Source of the DNA: Mitsuaria sp. WAJ17
GTDB lineage: Bacteria > Pseudomonadota > Gammaproteobacteria > Burkholderiales > Burkholderiaceae_C
Assembly (NCBI RefSeq): GCF_014174515.1
Contig: NZ_JACJUG010000002.1
Span: 186,001 to 250,000 of the forward strand
Direction of reading: 5' to 3'
Length of the DNA: 64,000 nt
Made by a program: the position numbers and the translations under genes. The notes under the pieces were generated by a model. That model was not told the DNA's origin. It was given only the letters and a program-made list of their open reading frames with translations, and made no database searches. Within the stretch, counting starts at the first letter, position 1; each line of letters starts with the position of its first letter. This document shows positions 17,460 through 25,859 of this stretch, piece after piece.

Positions 17460-20264
17460 ATGCGCAAGGGACTGTTTTCATTGGTGGCCGCCGTCGTGGC
17501 GGCGGGCAGCGGCCTGGTCGGGTGTGGCGGTGGTGTCTCGTCACGGGAGGACGTGCCTGTGCTGCCGCGGTCGCAGATGGCGGCGGACGCAGAGTCCGTG
17601 GAGGCCGCCGAGGTCCTGACCAACCCGCCGCGGCTGCTGCTTCGCCTGCGCCCTTCGGCGCTCAAGACCCAGGCCATGCGCATGTCCCAGGAAGCCCTGG
17701 GGCGGCTCAATGCACAAGGTGGGCAGCGCATAGAGTGGGTGCGGCATGCGGCCCTGGACACGCTGGTCGTCTCCGCCCCCGAAGTGCGCACGAAGGCCGG
17801 ACTCCGCCAACTGGCTCAGAAGCTGAGCCAGCTGCGGGACGTGGAGTTCGCAGAGCCAGAGCATCGGGCCCAGATTGCCGCCACCGCCAATGACCCGGGC
17901 TTCGGTCAACAGTGGTATTTGGCGGAACCCGAGCGCGTTGCCGGCGGCATCAACGCCGTGGGGGCTTGGGACCTCACCCGCGGAAGCGAGTCTGTCGTGG
18001 TGGCCGTGGTGGACACCGGCGTGCTGGATCACCAGGACATCCGCAGCCGTCTGCTGCCGGGCTATGACTTCATCGCGGACACCCGGGCCTCGAATGATGG
18101 CGGCGGCCGTGATGCCGATGCCCGCGACGCGGGGGACTACATCACCACCGCCGAAGCCGCCAGCTACGGACGCACCTCGGCGCTGTCCAGCTCCTGGCAC
18201 GGCACGCATGTGGCGGGCATCATTGCCGCCCAGGCCAACAATGGCCAAGGCATAGCCGGCATCGCCTCTGCCGTCCGCGTGTTGCCGGTGCGCGTCCTTG
18301 GCAAGGGCGGCGGCTCCGGGGCGGACATCGCCGATGGCATCGTCTGGGCCGCCGGCGGCGCCGTGCCGGGCGTGCCCGCCAATCCCTATCCGGCCCGGAT
18401 CATCAACCTGAGCCTGGGCGGTTCCGGCGCTTGTCCCCGCACCTATCAGAACGCGATCGACTTTGCGCGCTCGCAAGGGGCCGTGGTGGTCGTGGCGGCG
18501 GGCAATAGCGCAGTCCCGGCATCGAGCTTCGCGCCGGCCAACTGCGCCGGCGTGATCACGGTCGGCGCCACGGGCAAGAGCGGGGCCCAGGCGTCCTATT
18601 CGAACTATGGGTCGGGGGTCACGATTTCGGCCCCGGGGGGCGACGATGATGGCCTCATCCTCTCCCTCGGTGACGGCGGCAGCACCACGCCCAGGAACGA
18701 CGGCACCACGCTGTACTTGGCCGGCACCAGCATGGCCGCGCCGGTGGTGTCAGCGACCGCGGCCCTGATGCTGTCGCTGAACCCGGCGCTGGGGCCAGAT
18801 CAGGTCAAGCAGGTCCTGACCAACACCGTCAGTGCCTTCAAGCGGGGCACGGGCCGCGACTGTTCGCTGAGCCAGTGCGGGGCCGGGCAGGTCAATGCAC
18901 TGTCCGCAGTGCGTGCAGTGGCTGCGGGCGAGGTGGGGGCCTCGCTCGCGGTGCCGCAGTCAGGCTGGTGGTGGAACGCGGGTGAGGGCGGCCGGGGCTA
19001 TGCCATCGAGATCCGCAACGGCGGCCTGTTCATGGCCGGCTTCCTCTACGAACGCAGCGGCGACCCCACCTGGTTCGTCGTCAACGGGCCGATGAGCGAT
19101 GCCCGCAGCTTCTCCGGCCAGATGCTGCGCTATGAGGCGGGCCAGACCCTGACTGGCAGCTACAAGTCCCCGAACTACCTCGGCGAAGTGGGCGCCATCC
19201 GGATCGAGTTCAGCAGCGCCACGGCCGGGCGCATCTTCTGGCCTGACGGCAGCAGCACCACCATTCAGCGCTATGACATCGTTACCGGCGGCTCGCGTCT
19301 GCCACAGGGCGGCTTCGCGCCCGAGGCCGGCTGGTGGTGGAACGCCTCGGAGGGCGGGCGCGGCTTTGCCCTGGAAGTGCAGGGCGACCAGATCTTCATG
19401 GGCGGCTTCATGTATGACAGCAGCGGCCATCCCACCTGGTACGTGACGGGCGGCAAGATGAAGAGCGCGACTAGCTATGAGGGCAACTGGCTGGCCTACC
19501 GCGGAGGTCAGGCCATCGGGCAGCCCTACCAGGCGCCTTCCCTGGTCCCTGTTCCACAGTCCACGGTGCGCCTGAACTTCTCCGACGCCCGTAATGCCCA
19601 GCTCACGCTGCCGGATGGGCGGCAGCTGGCGTTGAGTCGCTACCTGGGCTTCGGAACGGACACGCCCCTGCTGGGCGAGCCCGAGGGTGTTCGCATGCTC
19701 AAGCCGGTGCTGGGGGACTGGCTTTTCCAGTACAGCATCCTCACGTCCTGGACGGAGGACCTCACCTTCTCGCAGATCATCTCGGGTGTTTCAGACGAGT
19801 TCGAGTACTTCGCGCAAGGCTTGGACAAATACGACAGCCTCACGCTCGCTACCTACAGCAGCAGCGCCAAGTCCTACTACATCTACACGCTGAATCCGAG
19901 CTGGTCGACCTACGACAGCTTCTACGAGTTCCGCTGGAACGGCCCAGGCAGCATGGCCACCGGCTGCTACTACCTGGTCTACCGCTCGACCAAGGATCTC
20001 TCCTCTTGTCACGCGCTCACCGGGATGCGGCTTCGCAGTGGCGGCGTGCAGTCGCGGCCGCCCGGCCTGAGCGAGGGCCAGCTGGCGCAGGCGCTGCAGA
20101 TGCGCCTGGCGGAAGTGCAGAGCCTCGGTATGCAGGGGCCGAAAGCTGCGCAGGCCTTTGGGCAGCTCCGTCGGCGCGCCATGGGTGCTGCGATCCAGGA
20201 CGCTCCCGGCGACATCGCTCGCAAGCTGGGTGACAGGGCGCAGCTGATGCAGCTTCAGCCCTGA
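17460..20264 (+). CDS. S8 (subtilisin-like) serine protease lipoprotein with C-terminal WWWN repeats
   Basis: A 934-residue protein. The signal peptide ends in the lipobox LVGC (Cys at residue 22), followed by a propeptide-like region (about 50-140). The S8 domain carries Asp185 in VVDTGV, His247 in HGTHVAGI and Ser424 in GTSMAAP, so the catalytic triad is complete. After the protease domain two related modules begin at about residues 501 and 623. Both open with GWWWN, continue with EGGRG and end near PTWF or PTWY. A third, unrelated C-terminal region follows from about 740. Likely an extracellular or outer-membrane-anchored protease; the repeats may anchor it or bind substrate. Start at the ATG at 17460 behind GAGGG. 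Confidence 0.88.
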   Translation: MRKGLFSLVAAVVAAGSGLVGCGGGVSSREDVPVLPRSQMAADAESVEAAEVLTNPPRLLLRLRPSALKTQAMRMSQEALGRLNAQGGQRIEWVRHAALDTLVVSAPEVRTKAGLRQLAQKLSQLRDVEFAEPEHRAQIAATANDPGFGQQWYLAEPERVAGGINAVGAWDLTRGSESVVVAVVDTGVLDHQDIRSRLLPGYDFIADTRASNDGGGRDADARDAGDYITTAEAASYGRTSALSSSWHGTHVAGIIAAQANNGQGIAGIASAVRVLPVRVLGKGGGSGADIADGIVWAAGGAVPGVPANPYPARIINLSLGGSGACPRTYQNAIDFARSQGAVVVVAAGNSAVPASSFAPANCAGVITVGATGKSGAQASYSNYGSGVTISAPGGDDDGLILSLGDGGSTTPRNDGTTLYLAGTSMAAPVVSATAALMLSLNPALGPDQVKQVLTNTVSAFKRGTGRDCSLSQCGAGQVNALSAVRAVAAGEVGASLAVPQSGWWWNAGEGGRGYAIEIRNGGLFMAGFLYERSGDPTWFVVNGPMSDARSFSGQMLRYEAGQTLTGSYKSPNYLGEVGAIRIEFSSATAGRIFWPDGSSTTIQRYDIVTGGSRLPQGGFAPEAGWWWNASEGGRGFALEVQGDQIFMGGFMYDSSGHPTWYVTGGKMKSATSYEGNWLAYRGGQAIGQPYQAPSLVPVPQSTVRLNFSDARNAQLTLPDGRQLALSRYLGFGTDTPLLGEPEGVRMLKPVLGDWLFQYSILTSWTEDLTFSQIISGVSDEFEYFAQGLDKYDSLTLATYSSSAKSYYIYTLNPSWSTYDSFYEFRWNGPGSMATGCYYLVYRSTKDLSSCHALTGMRLRSGGVQSRPPGLSEGQLAQALQMRLAEVQSLGMQGPKAAQAFGQLRRRAMGAAIQDAPGDIARKLGDRAQLMQLQP

Positions 20265-20337
20265 GTACCGTCGAGACCGAGAACCGGGCCGCTGTGCGCA
20301 TCGCGCTGCCGCTGAGCGGGATGGTATGTTCGCGGGC

Positions 20338-21243
20338 ATGAGTCCACGTATCGCATTCATAGGTGCAGGGCGGCTGGCGCAAAGCCTGGCGCCCGTGCTG
20401 GCGGAGCAGGGCGAGTCGCTGACGGCCATTGCCAGCCGTGATCCGGCTGCCGCCCAAAGGCTTGCCGACCAACTGCCAGGGGTCCATGCCTTGCCTGCTG
20501 CCGACTGCCTGGCCGTCGCGGACATCGTCTTCCTGAGCACGCCTGACGATGCCATCGCTGCATTGACCGCGAGCCTGCCCTGGCGGCGTGGGCAGGCTGC
20601 TGTGCACTGCAGTGGCGCCACAGGACTGGACGCGTTGGACGCGGCTCGGCGCGCGGGCGCCATGGTCGGGGGCTTCCATCCCTTGCAGATCTTCTCCGAT
20701 CCCCGGACGGCCCGCGAGCGCCTGAAGGGCTCAGTGGTGGCCATCGAAACGCCGGACGCGCCGCTGGGTGAGCAGCTGCATCGTCTGGCCGGGCGCCTGG
20801 GCTTGCGTCCGCTGGCCCTGGGCGGCGGACAGCGGGCGGCCTACCACGCCGCAGCCAATATCGCTGCCAGTGGCGTGCTGGCGATGCTCAGCGAGGCCGT
20901 CAGCCTCTTCGAGCAGCTCGGGTTGGCGCCAGACCAGGCGCTGGCTGCGCTGATGCCCCTGTCCCGCGGCGCCCTGGATGCCGCGACGCAACGTGGCCTC
21001 GCCGGCGCCATCGCCGGCCCGGTGGCTCGGGGCGACGCCCGGGTCCTTGCCGCCCATCTGCAGGTGATGGCGTCGCGCGGCGAGGACGCCCTGCAGCTCT
21101 ACCGCTGGCTCTGTCAGCGTCAGCTGGATCTGCTGGCTGACAGCGGGCGGCCCGACACGGCGGCGCGCGCAGCGCTGGGTGCCTTGCTGGCGCGGCCGGC
21201 TGTCGGGGAGTCGGAGCATTCCGCCTCGGCCGGCAAGACCTGA
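20338..21243 (+). CDS. Rossmann-fold protein with DUF2520 domain
   Basis: A 301-residue protein. The N-terminal dinucleotide-binding strand and turn (IAFIGAGRLAQSLA) is followed by the NADP-dependent oxidoreductase-like pattern VHCSGATGLDAL and GGFHPLQIF, and then by the all-helical DUF2520 domain. The family resembles pyrroline-5-carboxylate and ketopantoate reductases, but its substrate is unknown to me. Start at the ATG at 20338 (MSPRIAFIG); an ATG at 20326 is possible. The final residues AGKT and the stop are provided by an exact reverse copy of the dispersed 15-bp word at 21233-21247. Confidence 0.75.
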   Translation: MSPRIAFIGAGRLAQSLAPVLAEQGESLTAIASRDPAAAQRLADQLPGVHALPAADCLAVADIVFLSTPDDAIAALTASLPWRRGQAAVHCSGATGLDALDAARRAGAMVGGFHPLQIFSDPRTARERLKGSVVAIETPDAPLGEQLHRLAGRLGLRPLALGGGQRAAYHAAANIAASGVLAMLSEAVSLFEQLGLAPDQALAALMPLSRGALDAATQRGLAGAIAGPVARGDARVLAAHLQVMASRGEDALQLYRWLCQRQLDLLADSGRPDTAARAALGALLARPAVGESEHSASAGKT

Positions 21244-21247
21244 CCCC
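21233..21247 (-). repeat. Dispersed 15-bp word, copy 4
   Basis: Exact copy (reverse strand) covering the 3' end of the DUF2520 gene, including its stop codon. Confidence 0.85.
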
Positions 21248-21390
21248 TGGTGCCCCCATCCTCCGGATTTGCGTCTGGCTCCTTCGGTGCCGCAGCAGGT
21301 CGCTCGGGTCACCTGGGATGGCCCGGCGCTGCCTACACTGCGAACCCGAAAAACAGGGACCCGGCAGGGGCCGGATCTGAGGAACGATCG

Positions 21391-22215
21391 ATGAGCAAGA
21401 ACAAGAGTGGCTGCGGCGGGCGCCGCAGCCTGGGCGTCGGTGCGGCGTGCCTGGCGACGTGCGGGTTGGCGATGAACGCGCTGGCGGAGGTGCCCAATGC
21501 GGCAGTGCCCGCGACCGCGGCCTCCGCGGTGCCCGAGCTGGTGCTGGCGCCGGTGGCGGTGCAGGGCAAGCGCGCGCCGGATCCCGCCATCATGCCCGCC
21601 AAGTTCATCTACCTCATCGACGGTGTGGCCCGCAAGCATGCGAGCGAACTGATCCGGCTGGACTTCAAGGCTCATGCCAGCAAGCAGAAGCTGCCGGCAC
21701 CCGGCACCCGGCTGGTGGTGGAGCTGGACAACGAGGAGGAACTGCCCGTGGGCATGGCCGAAGACGGCACGCTGAGCCTGCCGCCGCTGACGCCCGCGCA
21801 GTCCGAGACCGCCAAGCTCATCCCCAATCAGCCCAAGGGCAGCATGGGCCTGCGCCTCAGCCTGGAGGTGATTCCCAAGGTGGGCAGCCTGACGCCGGAG
21901 CAGGTGGGCCGCGCGGACGCGCAGCTGCGCAGTCTGGTGGGCGACATCAAGGGTCTGCTGCCCTGGGCCTTCCGCTGGATGCTGCCGGGCGTGTCCGGTG
22001 TGGCCCTGTGCCAGCCGGCTGGCGAGGTGCCGGCGGTCTGGGCCTCGTCCAGCGGCACGCGTCGCATCACCTTTCTCTACGAGAGCAAGGACAGGAAGCA
22101 GAGCTGCGCAGTGCTGGACCCCGCCGGACTGCCCGCCGATGCGCGGCTGCAGGCCCCGGCTGGGGCGACCCTGGGGCCGTGGATCAACGGCCTGACGGGC
22201 ACCAAGAGCCGCTGA
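21391..22215 (+). CDS. Secreted protein of unknown function
   Basis: A 274-residue protein beginning with a basic stretch and a hydrophobic segment (LGVGAACLATCGLAMNALA) that looks like a signal peptide cleaved after ALA. The body is rich in Leu, Pro and Val, with an ELDNEEELPVGM segment and two Cys residues in the C-terminal third that could form a disulfide. I do not recognise a family. The ribosome site GAGGAAC precedes the ATG at 21391. It stands alone between a DUF2520 gene and the convergent glk-hexR gene. Confidence 0.65.
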   Translation: MSKNKSGCGGRRSLGVGAACLATCGLAMNALAEVPNAAVPATAASAVPELVLAPVAVQGKRAPDPAIMPAKFIYLIDGVARKHASELIRLDFKAHASKQKLPAPGTRLVVELDNEEELPVGMAEDGTLSLPPLTPAQSETAKLIPNQPKGSMGLRLSLEVIPKVGSLTPEQVGRADAQLRSLVGDIKGLLPWAFRWMLPGVSGVALCQPAGEVPAVWASSSGTRRITFLYESKDRKQSCAVLDPAGLPADARLQAPAGATLGPWINGLTGTKSR

Positions 22216-22236
22216 AGCGAGGCGGGTCGGGCGGCC

Positions 22237-24132
22237 TCAGCGCGTGTGCGAGGTCAGCCTGGCCAGAGGTGCCGCCACGCCCACGCCGGGCGCGGCCCGG
22301 CGGGCGCCGGCATCGTGCGGCTGCTCCAGGGCGGCCTTGTCGTCGTCGTCCATCAGCTGCATGGCCTCGGGATTGCGGCGCAGGGCCACGCCCACCGCCA
22401 GGATGTCGATCACCAGCAGGTGCAGGATGCGGCTCACCATGGGGAGGTGGGTGCTGACGTCCTCGACGTGGTCGATGATCAGCGCGGCATCGGCCTTGCG
22501 AGCCAGTGGGGACTGGCTCGCGGTGATGGCGATCACCGTGGCGCCGCGGGCATGGGCGCGCTCCACCACTTCCATCAACTGGGGCAGGCGGCCCGAACTG
22601 CTGATGACCACGGCGACATCGCCCGGCCGCAGCACATCGGCGGCCAGTTGCTGCAGGCGCGGGTCGGTGTAGGCCGCGCAGGAGACGCCGAAGCGCAGGA
22701 ATTTGAACTGGGCGTCCTGGGCCACCACGCCGTAGTGGCCGGCGGCATAGAACTCGATGCGACCGGCCTGCAGCAGCAGCTGGATGGCGCGATCGATCAT
22801 TTCGCGGTTGAGCTGGCTGCGCACCTGCAGGATGGCCGAGGCGGTGTTGCCCAGCACCTTGGCGCCCAGCTCCACCATGGAGTCGTCCATGTTCACCTGG
22901 GTGTGGGTGACAGGCACGGTGCCCGTGAGGCCGGAGGCCAGGCGCAGCTTGAAGTCCGACAGGCCCTCGCAACCCAGGGAGCGGCAGAAGCGGATCACCG
23001 TGGGCTGGCTGACCTGGGCCGCGCGGGCGATGTCCGCGATGGGCGCGTTGAGCACGTCGCGCGGGTGGGCCAGCACATGCTCGGCCACGCGCAGCTCCGC
23101 CGGCGAGAGCTCGCTGCGGGCACGCCTGATCTGGCCCAGGATGGCCGCGCCGGCGCTGCTCTGCAGGCTCTTGAGCTGCGCCTCCAGGATGGCCGAGGCG
23201 CCCTTGAAGGTGGCGTTCTCCGCCGTGATCACATAGGTAGGGATGCCCGCCACGTAGCTGCTGAAGCGGCCCTTGTCCTCGAAGCGGCTGCGGAAAGGTG
23301 AGCGGGCGAAGTACTCGCCCAGGCGCGGCACGATGCCGCCGCCGATGTAGATGCCGCCCAGCGCGCCCAGGGTGACCGCCAGATTGGCCGCCGCCGTGCC
23401 TAACAGGGCGCAGAACACTTCCAGGGCCTCGGCGCAGACGGCGTCGCGGCCATCCAGGGCGGCCTGGGTGATGTCAGGGGCGCTGAGGGGCTTGGCGGCC
23501 TCGCCGGCGCGGTCGGCCAGGGCGCGGTAGATCAGCTCCAGGCCGGGGCCGGAGACCAGGCGCTCGAAGGAGACGTGGTCGAACTGCCGCCAGGCAAAGC
23601 GCAGGATGGCCAGTTCGCGCTCGTCACGCGGGGCGAAGCTGGTGTGGCCACCTTCGGAGCCCAGGGAGATCCAGGCATCGCCCGCCGGGATCAGGCCGGA
23701 CACGCCCAGGCCCGAACCCGAGCCCAGCACCCCGACCACGCTCTGGCGCCGGGCCTCGCCGCCGCCGATCTGGTTCAGCTCGCCCGGCCCCAGGCGCGGG
23801 ATGGCCATGGCCAGGGCGGTGAAGTCGTTCACCACCACCAGGGTGTCCAGGCCCAGGCGCTGGCGCATCTCCTCGATGGAGAACTGCCAGTGGTAGTTGG
23901 TCATGCGGACCTGGTCGCCCTCCACCGGGTTGGCGATGGCAATGGCGGCATGCTCGATGTGGGCGCCGCCCAGCCCGTCCAGATAGGCCGAGACGGCGGC
24001 GTGGAAGTCGGTGTAGTCGGCGCAGCGCAGCGAGGCGCTGCGGCTGAACTCGCCTGGGCTGCTTTCCAGGGCGAAACGCGCGTAGGTGCCGCCGATGTCG
24101 GCGATCAATCGGGGGCTGTCGAAGGAGCTCAT
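22237..24132 (-). CDS. Bifunctional glucokinase / RpiR (HexR-like) transcriptional regulator fusion
   Basis: A 631-residue fusion. Residues about 9-330 are a bacterial glucokinase: ADIGGTYARFAL phosphate loop, VVNDFTALA, LGSGSGLGVSGL, GSEGGHTSF and GGIYIGGGIVPRLG. Residues about 345-420 are an RpiR helix-turn-helix (SQPTVIRFCRSLGCEG), and about 455-595 are a SIS sugar-phosphate-binding domain (FYAAGHYGVVAQ, VVISSSGR). Fusions of this kind are annotated in Burkholderia and relatives. The SIS domain of HexR proteins binds 2-keto-3-deoxy-6-phosphogluconate. Start set at the ATG at 24132; a TTG at 24156 also lies in frame. It is divergent from a second glucokinase gene and is the only sugar-type regulator in the window. 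Confidence 0.9.
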   Translation of the reverse strand: MSSFDSPRLIADIGGTYARFALESSPGEFSRSASLRCADYTDFHAAVSAYLDGLGGAHIEHAAIAIANPVEGDQVRMTNYHWQFSIEEMRQRLGLDTLVVVNDFTALAMAIPRLGPGELNQIGGGEARRQSVVGVLGSGSGLGVSGLIPAGDAWISLGSEGGHTSFAPRDERELAILRFAWRQFDHVSFERLVSGPGLELIYRALADRAGEAAKPLSAPDITQAALDGRDAVCAEALEVFCALLGTAAANLAVTLGALGGIYIGGGIVPRLGEYFARSPFRSRFEDKGRFSSYVAGIPTYVITAENATFKGASAILEAQLKSLQSSAGAAILGQIRRARSELSPAELRVAEHVLAHPRDVLNAPIADIARAAQVSQPTVIRFCRSLGCEGLSDFKLRLASGLTGTVPVTHTQVNMDDSMVELGAKVLGNTASAILQVRSQLNREMIDRAIQLLLQAGRIEFYAAGHYGVVAQDAQFKFLRFGVSCAAYTDPRLQQLAADVLRPGDVAVVISSSGRLPQLMEVVERAHARGATVIAITASQSPLARKADAALIIDHVEDVSTHLPMVSRILHLLVIDILAVGVALRRNPEAMQLMDDDDKAALEQPHDAGARRAAPGVGVAAPLARLTSHTR

Positions 24133-24565
24133 GGGATGGGTCAGGGTGTAACGCAACTACAGCGCCCGGACATCAGTACATGCCCAGGGCCGGGGCGGGA
24201 GCCGGGACCGGGGTGGCCCCGGCAGCGCCTGCGTTGACCCTATTGTGGGACGAAACCTTGACGGATCAGGGACTTGCCCGGGATTTCTTCACCAATGCCT
24301 GCGCAGGACCTGGTCGGTGCTGGCGTCTGCCAGCGGGGCGGGGCTTGCGATAGCTTGTCAGGTGAATGTAGTTTTGCTACCTTTCGCCGCATATGATTCG
24401 CTTGTAAAACTACAGGCGCCACGGCAAGCCGACCTGCGGCCTGCCGAGTGAGGAAAGAACATCCATGCAAGACAGTTTGACAGGGCACCTGCCATCGGGT
24501 CCGCCGGTGCCGGTACCGCAGCGTGCGCAGCGCCTCCTTGGCCGGTGGCGGCGGGAGAGGTGCGC
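24133..24565. promoter_or_regulatory. Divergent promoter region of glk-hexR and glk
   Basis: A 433-base non-coding interval. It contains a candidate HexR-type operator at 24367-24381 and a second half-symmetric site at 24403-24414. Together they carry a perfect 9-bp inverted repeat, TGTAGTTTT (24367-24375) and AAAACTACA (24406-24414), separated by 30 bases. The surrounding 24360-24415 stretch is markedly more AT-rich than the coding DNA, as expected of a promoter. The rest shows no gene. Confidence 0.6.
24367..24381. promoter_or_regulatory. Candidate HexR-type operator upstream of glk
   Basis: TGTAGTTTTGCTACC matches 13 of 15 positions of the HexR consensus TGTARTTWWAYTACA as I recall it. 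It lies 185 bases before the glk start and 235 bases before the glk-hexR start, beside an additional TGTAAAACTACA element at 24403-24414. Control by the adjacent glk-hexR product is inferred. Confidence 0.5.
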
Positions 24566-25588
24566 ATGAGTGGCCTGCAGGCGCAGTATCCCTGGCTCGT
24601 GGCTGATGTTGGTGGCAGCAACGCCCGCTTCGGCTGGGTGTCGGGCCCTGGTTCACCGGTGGCATCGCTGCGCAGCTATGCCGTCCAGGACTTCCCTGGC
24701 CTGGAGGAGGCAGCCCGACACTATTTGCAGGACCTGGCTGCCGAGCTGCAGGCCCAGGGGCGCCCCTGCCCGGCGCCCCGTCATGGCGCCGTCGCGGTGG
24801 CCACGGCCATCGCGGGCGACGAGGTGGTGCTGACGAACAGCCGTTGGCGCTTTTCCCGCCAGGCCCTGCAGGCGGCGCTACAGCTGCAGAGCCTGCGGGT
24901 GCTGAACGATTTCGAGGCCCTGGCGCTGTCACTGCCGCGTCTGCGCGGGGACCAGCTGCGCGCCTGGGGCGGGCAAGCGCCCACGGCCGCCGGCTGCCTG
25001 GCGGTGATCGGGCCGGGTACCGGGCTGGGTGTCGCGGCCGTGGTGCAGACGGGGCAGGGCTGGCTGGCCTTGCCGGGGGAGGGCGGGCACGCCACCCTGG
25101 CGCCGGCCGACGACTTCGAGAGCGCGCTGCTGGCGCATGTGCGGGCTCGCCATGTGCATGTCTCGGCTGAGCGCCTGCTCTCCGGCATCGGCCTGCCGAG
25201 CTTGCATGAGGCTGTGTGCGCCGTGCTGGGTGGCCAGGCTTCGCCGGCGGTGCTGACGCCTGAGCTGATTCTGGAGCGCGGCCTCTCGGGCCAGGATCCT
25301 CTGTGCGCACGGACGCTGGACAGCTTCTGCGCCATGCTGGGCGGCTTTGCCGGCAGCGTGGCTCTGACCCTGGGGGCCCGCGGCGGCGTCTATGTGGGCG
25401 GCGGCATCGTGCCGCGCCTGGGCGACTACTTCTTCCAATCCCGCTTCCGTGAGCGTTTCGAGGCCAAAGGGCGCTTTCAGCCCTACCTGGCCGGCATTCC
25501 CACGGCGCTGATCACCGACACCCTGGCCGCCATGGGTGGCGTGGCGCTGGCCATCGAACAATCGCTGTCGCTGAATCGCGGTTCATGA
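24566..25588 (+). CDS. glk: Glucokinase
   Basis: A 340-residue bacterial glucokinase (Glk/ROK-related): ADVGGSNARFGW phosphate loop, VLNDFEALALSLP, GPGTGLGVAAVV, PGEGGHATLAP, and GGVYVGGGIVPRLGDYF. It converts glucose and ATP to glucose-6-phosphate. It is clearly paralogous to the kinase half of the divergent fusion protein; the GG-V/I-Y-V/I-GGGIVPRLG segment is nearly identical. Start at the ATG at 24566 behind GGGAGAGG. It is followed by a TonB-dependent receptor gene with separate operator-like sites between them. Confidence 0.92.
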   Translation: MSGLQAQYPWLVADVGGSNARFGWVSGPGSPVASLRSYAVQDFPGLEEAARHYLQDLAAELQAQGRPCPAPRHGAVAVATAIAGDEVVLTNSRWRFSRQALQAALQLQSLRVLNDFEALALSLPRLRGDQLRAWGGQAPTAAGCLAVIGPGTGLGVAAVVQTGQGWLALPGEGGHATLAPADDFESALLAHVRARHVHVSAERLLSGIGLPSLHEAVCAVLGGQASPAVLTPELILERGLSGQDPLCARTLDSFCAMLGGFAGSVALTLGARGGVYVGGGIVPRLGDYFFQSRFRERFEAKGRFQPYLAGIPTALITDTLAAMGGVALAIEQSLSLNRGS

Positions 25589-25598
25589 GCTGATTGGT

Positions 25599-25613
25599 TG
25601 TAGTTGGCCTACA
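25599..25613. promoter_or_regulatory. Candidate HexR-type operator upstream of the TonB receptor gene (site 1)
   Basis: TGTAGTTGGCCTACA, flanked by T and A so that the dyad is 17 bp. It has outer half-sites TGTAG/CTACA and matches about 12 of 15 positions of the HexR consensus. It sits just after the glk stop, about 246 bases before the receptor start. Confidence 0.45.
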
Positions 25614-25751
25614 AGCCGGTGCGAGAAGTCACAGGGCGTTGAGCCATTTGAGAGTGCAAAACTGAGTGAATACCCTTGCTTTTGCCAGAAATTTCGATGT
25701 TTTTTGGCATCGAATGGCGTTGATAAGGGTTTTCTTCGTGTTGTGTGTGAA

Positions 25752-25766
25752 TCTAGTTTTAGTACA
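25752..25766. promoter_or_regulatory. Candidate HexR-type operator upstream of the TonB receptor gene (site 2)
   Basis: TCTAGTTTTAGTACA matches 13 of 15 positions of the HexR consensus. It lies inside an AT-rich stretch (25650-25780) about 94 bases before the receptor start, where a TTGTGT (25741) and ACAGAAT (25764) pair could be a promoter overlapped by this site. The promoter call is tentative. Confidence 0.45.
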
Positions 25767-25859
25767 GAATTGTTTCAGTGACAGGGTTCCATGGCGCCGC
25801 AGCCCCAGCCGTCCTGAGGGGCGCGGCAGCAGTTGTTCCAAGAGCTACAGGAGACAAGG

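Noticed and set aside
24133..24156. TTG start of the glk-hexR gene at 24156
   Set aside because: The ATG at 24132 begins directly before the conserved kinase domain; neither start has a strong ribosome site, so the ATG is preferred.
25629..25841. Minus-strand frame of 70 codons in the AT-rich gap before the TonB receptor
   Set aside because: Lies across operator-like and promoter sequence, no ribosome site, no homologue recognised.
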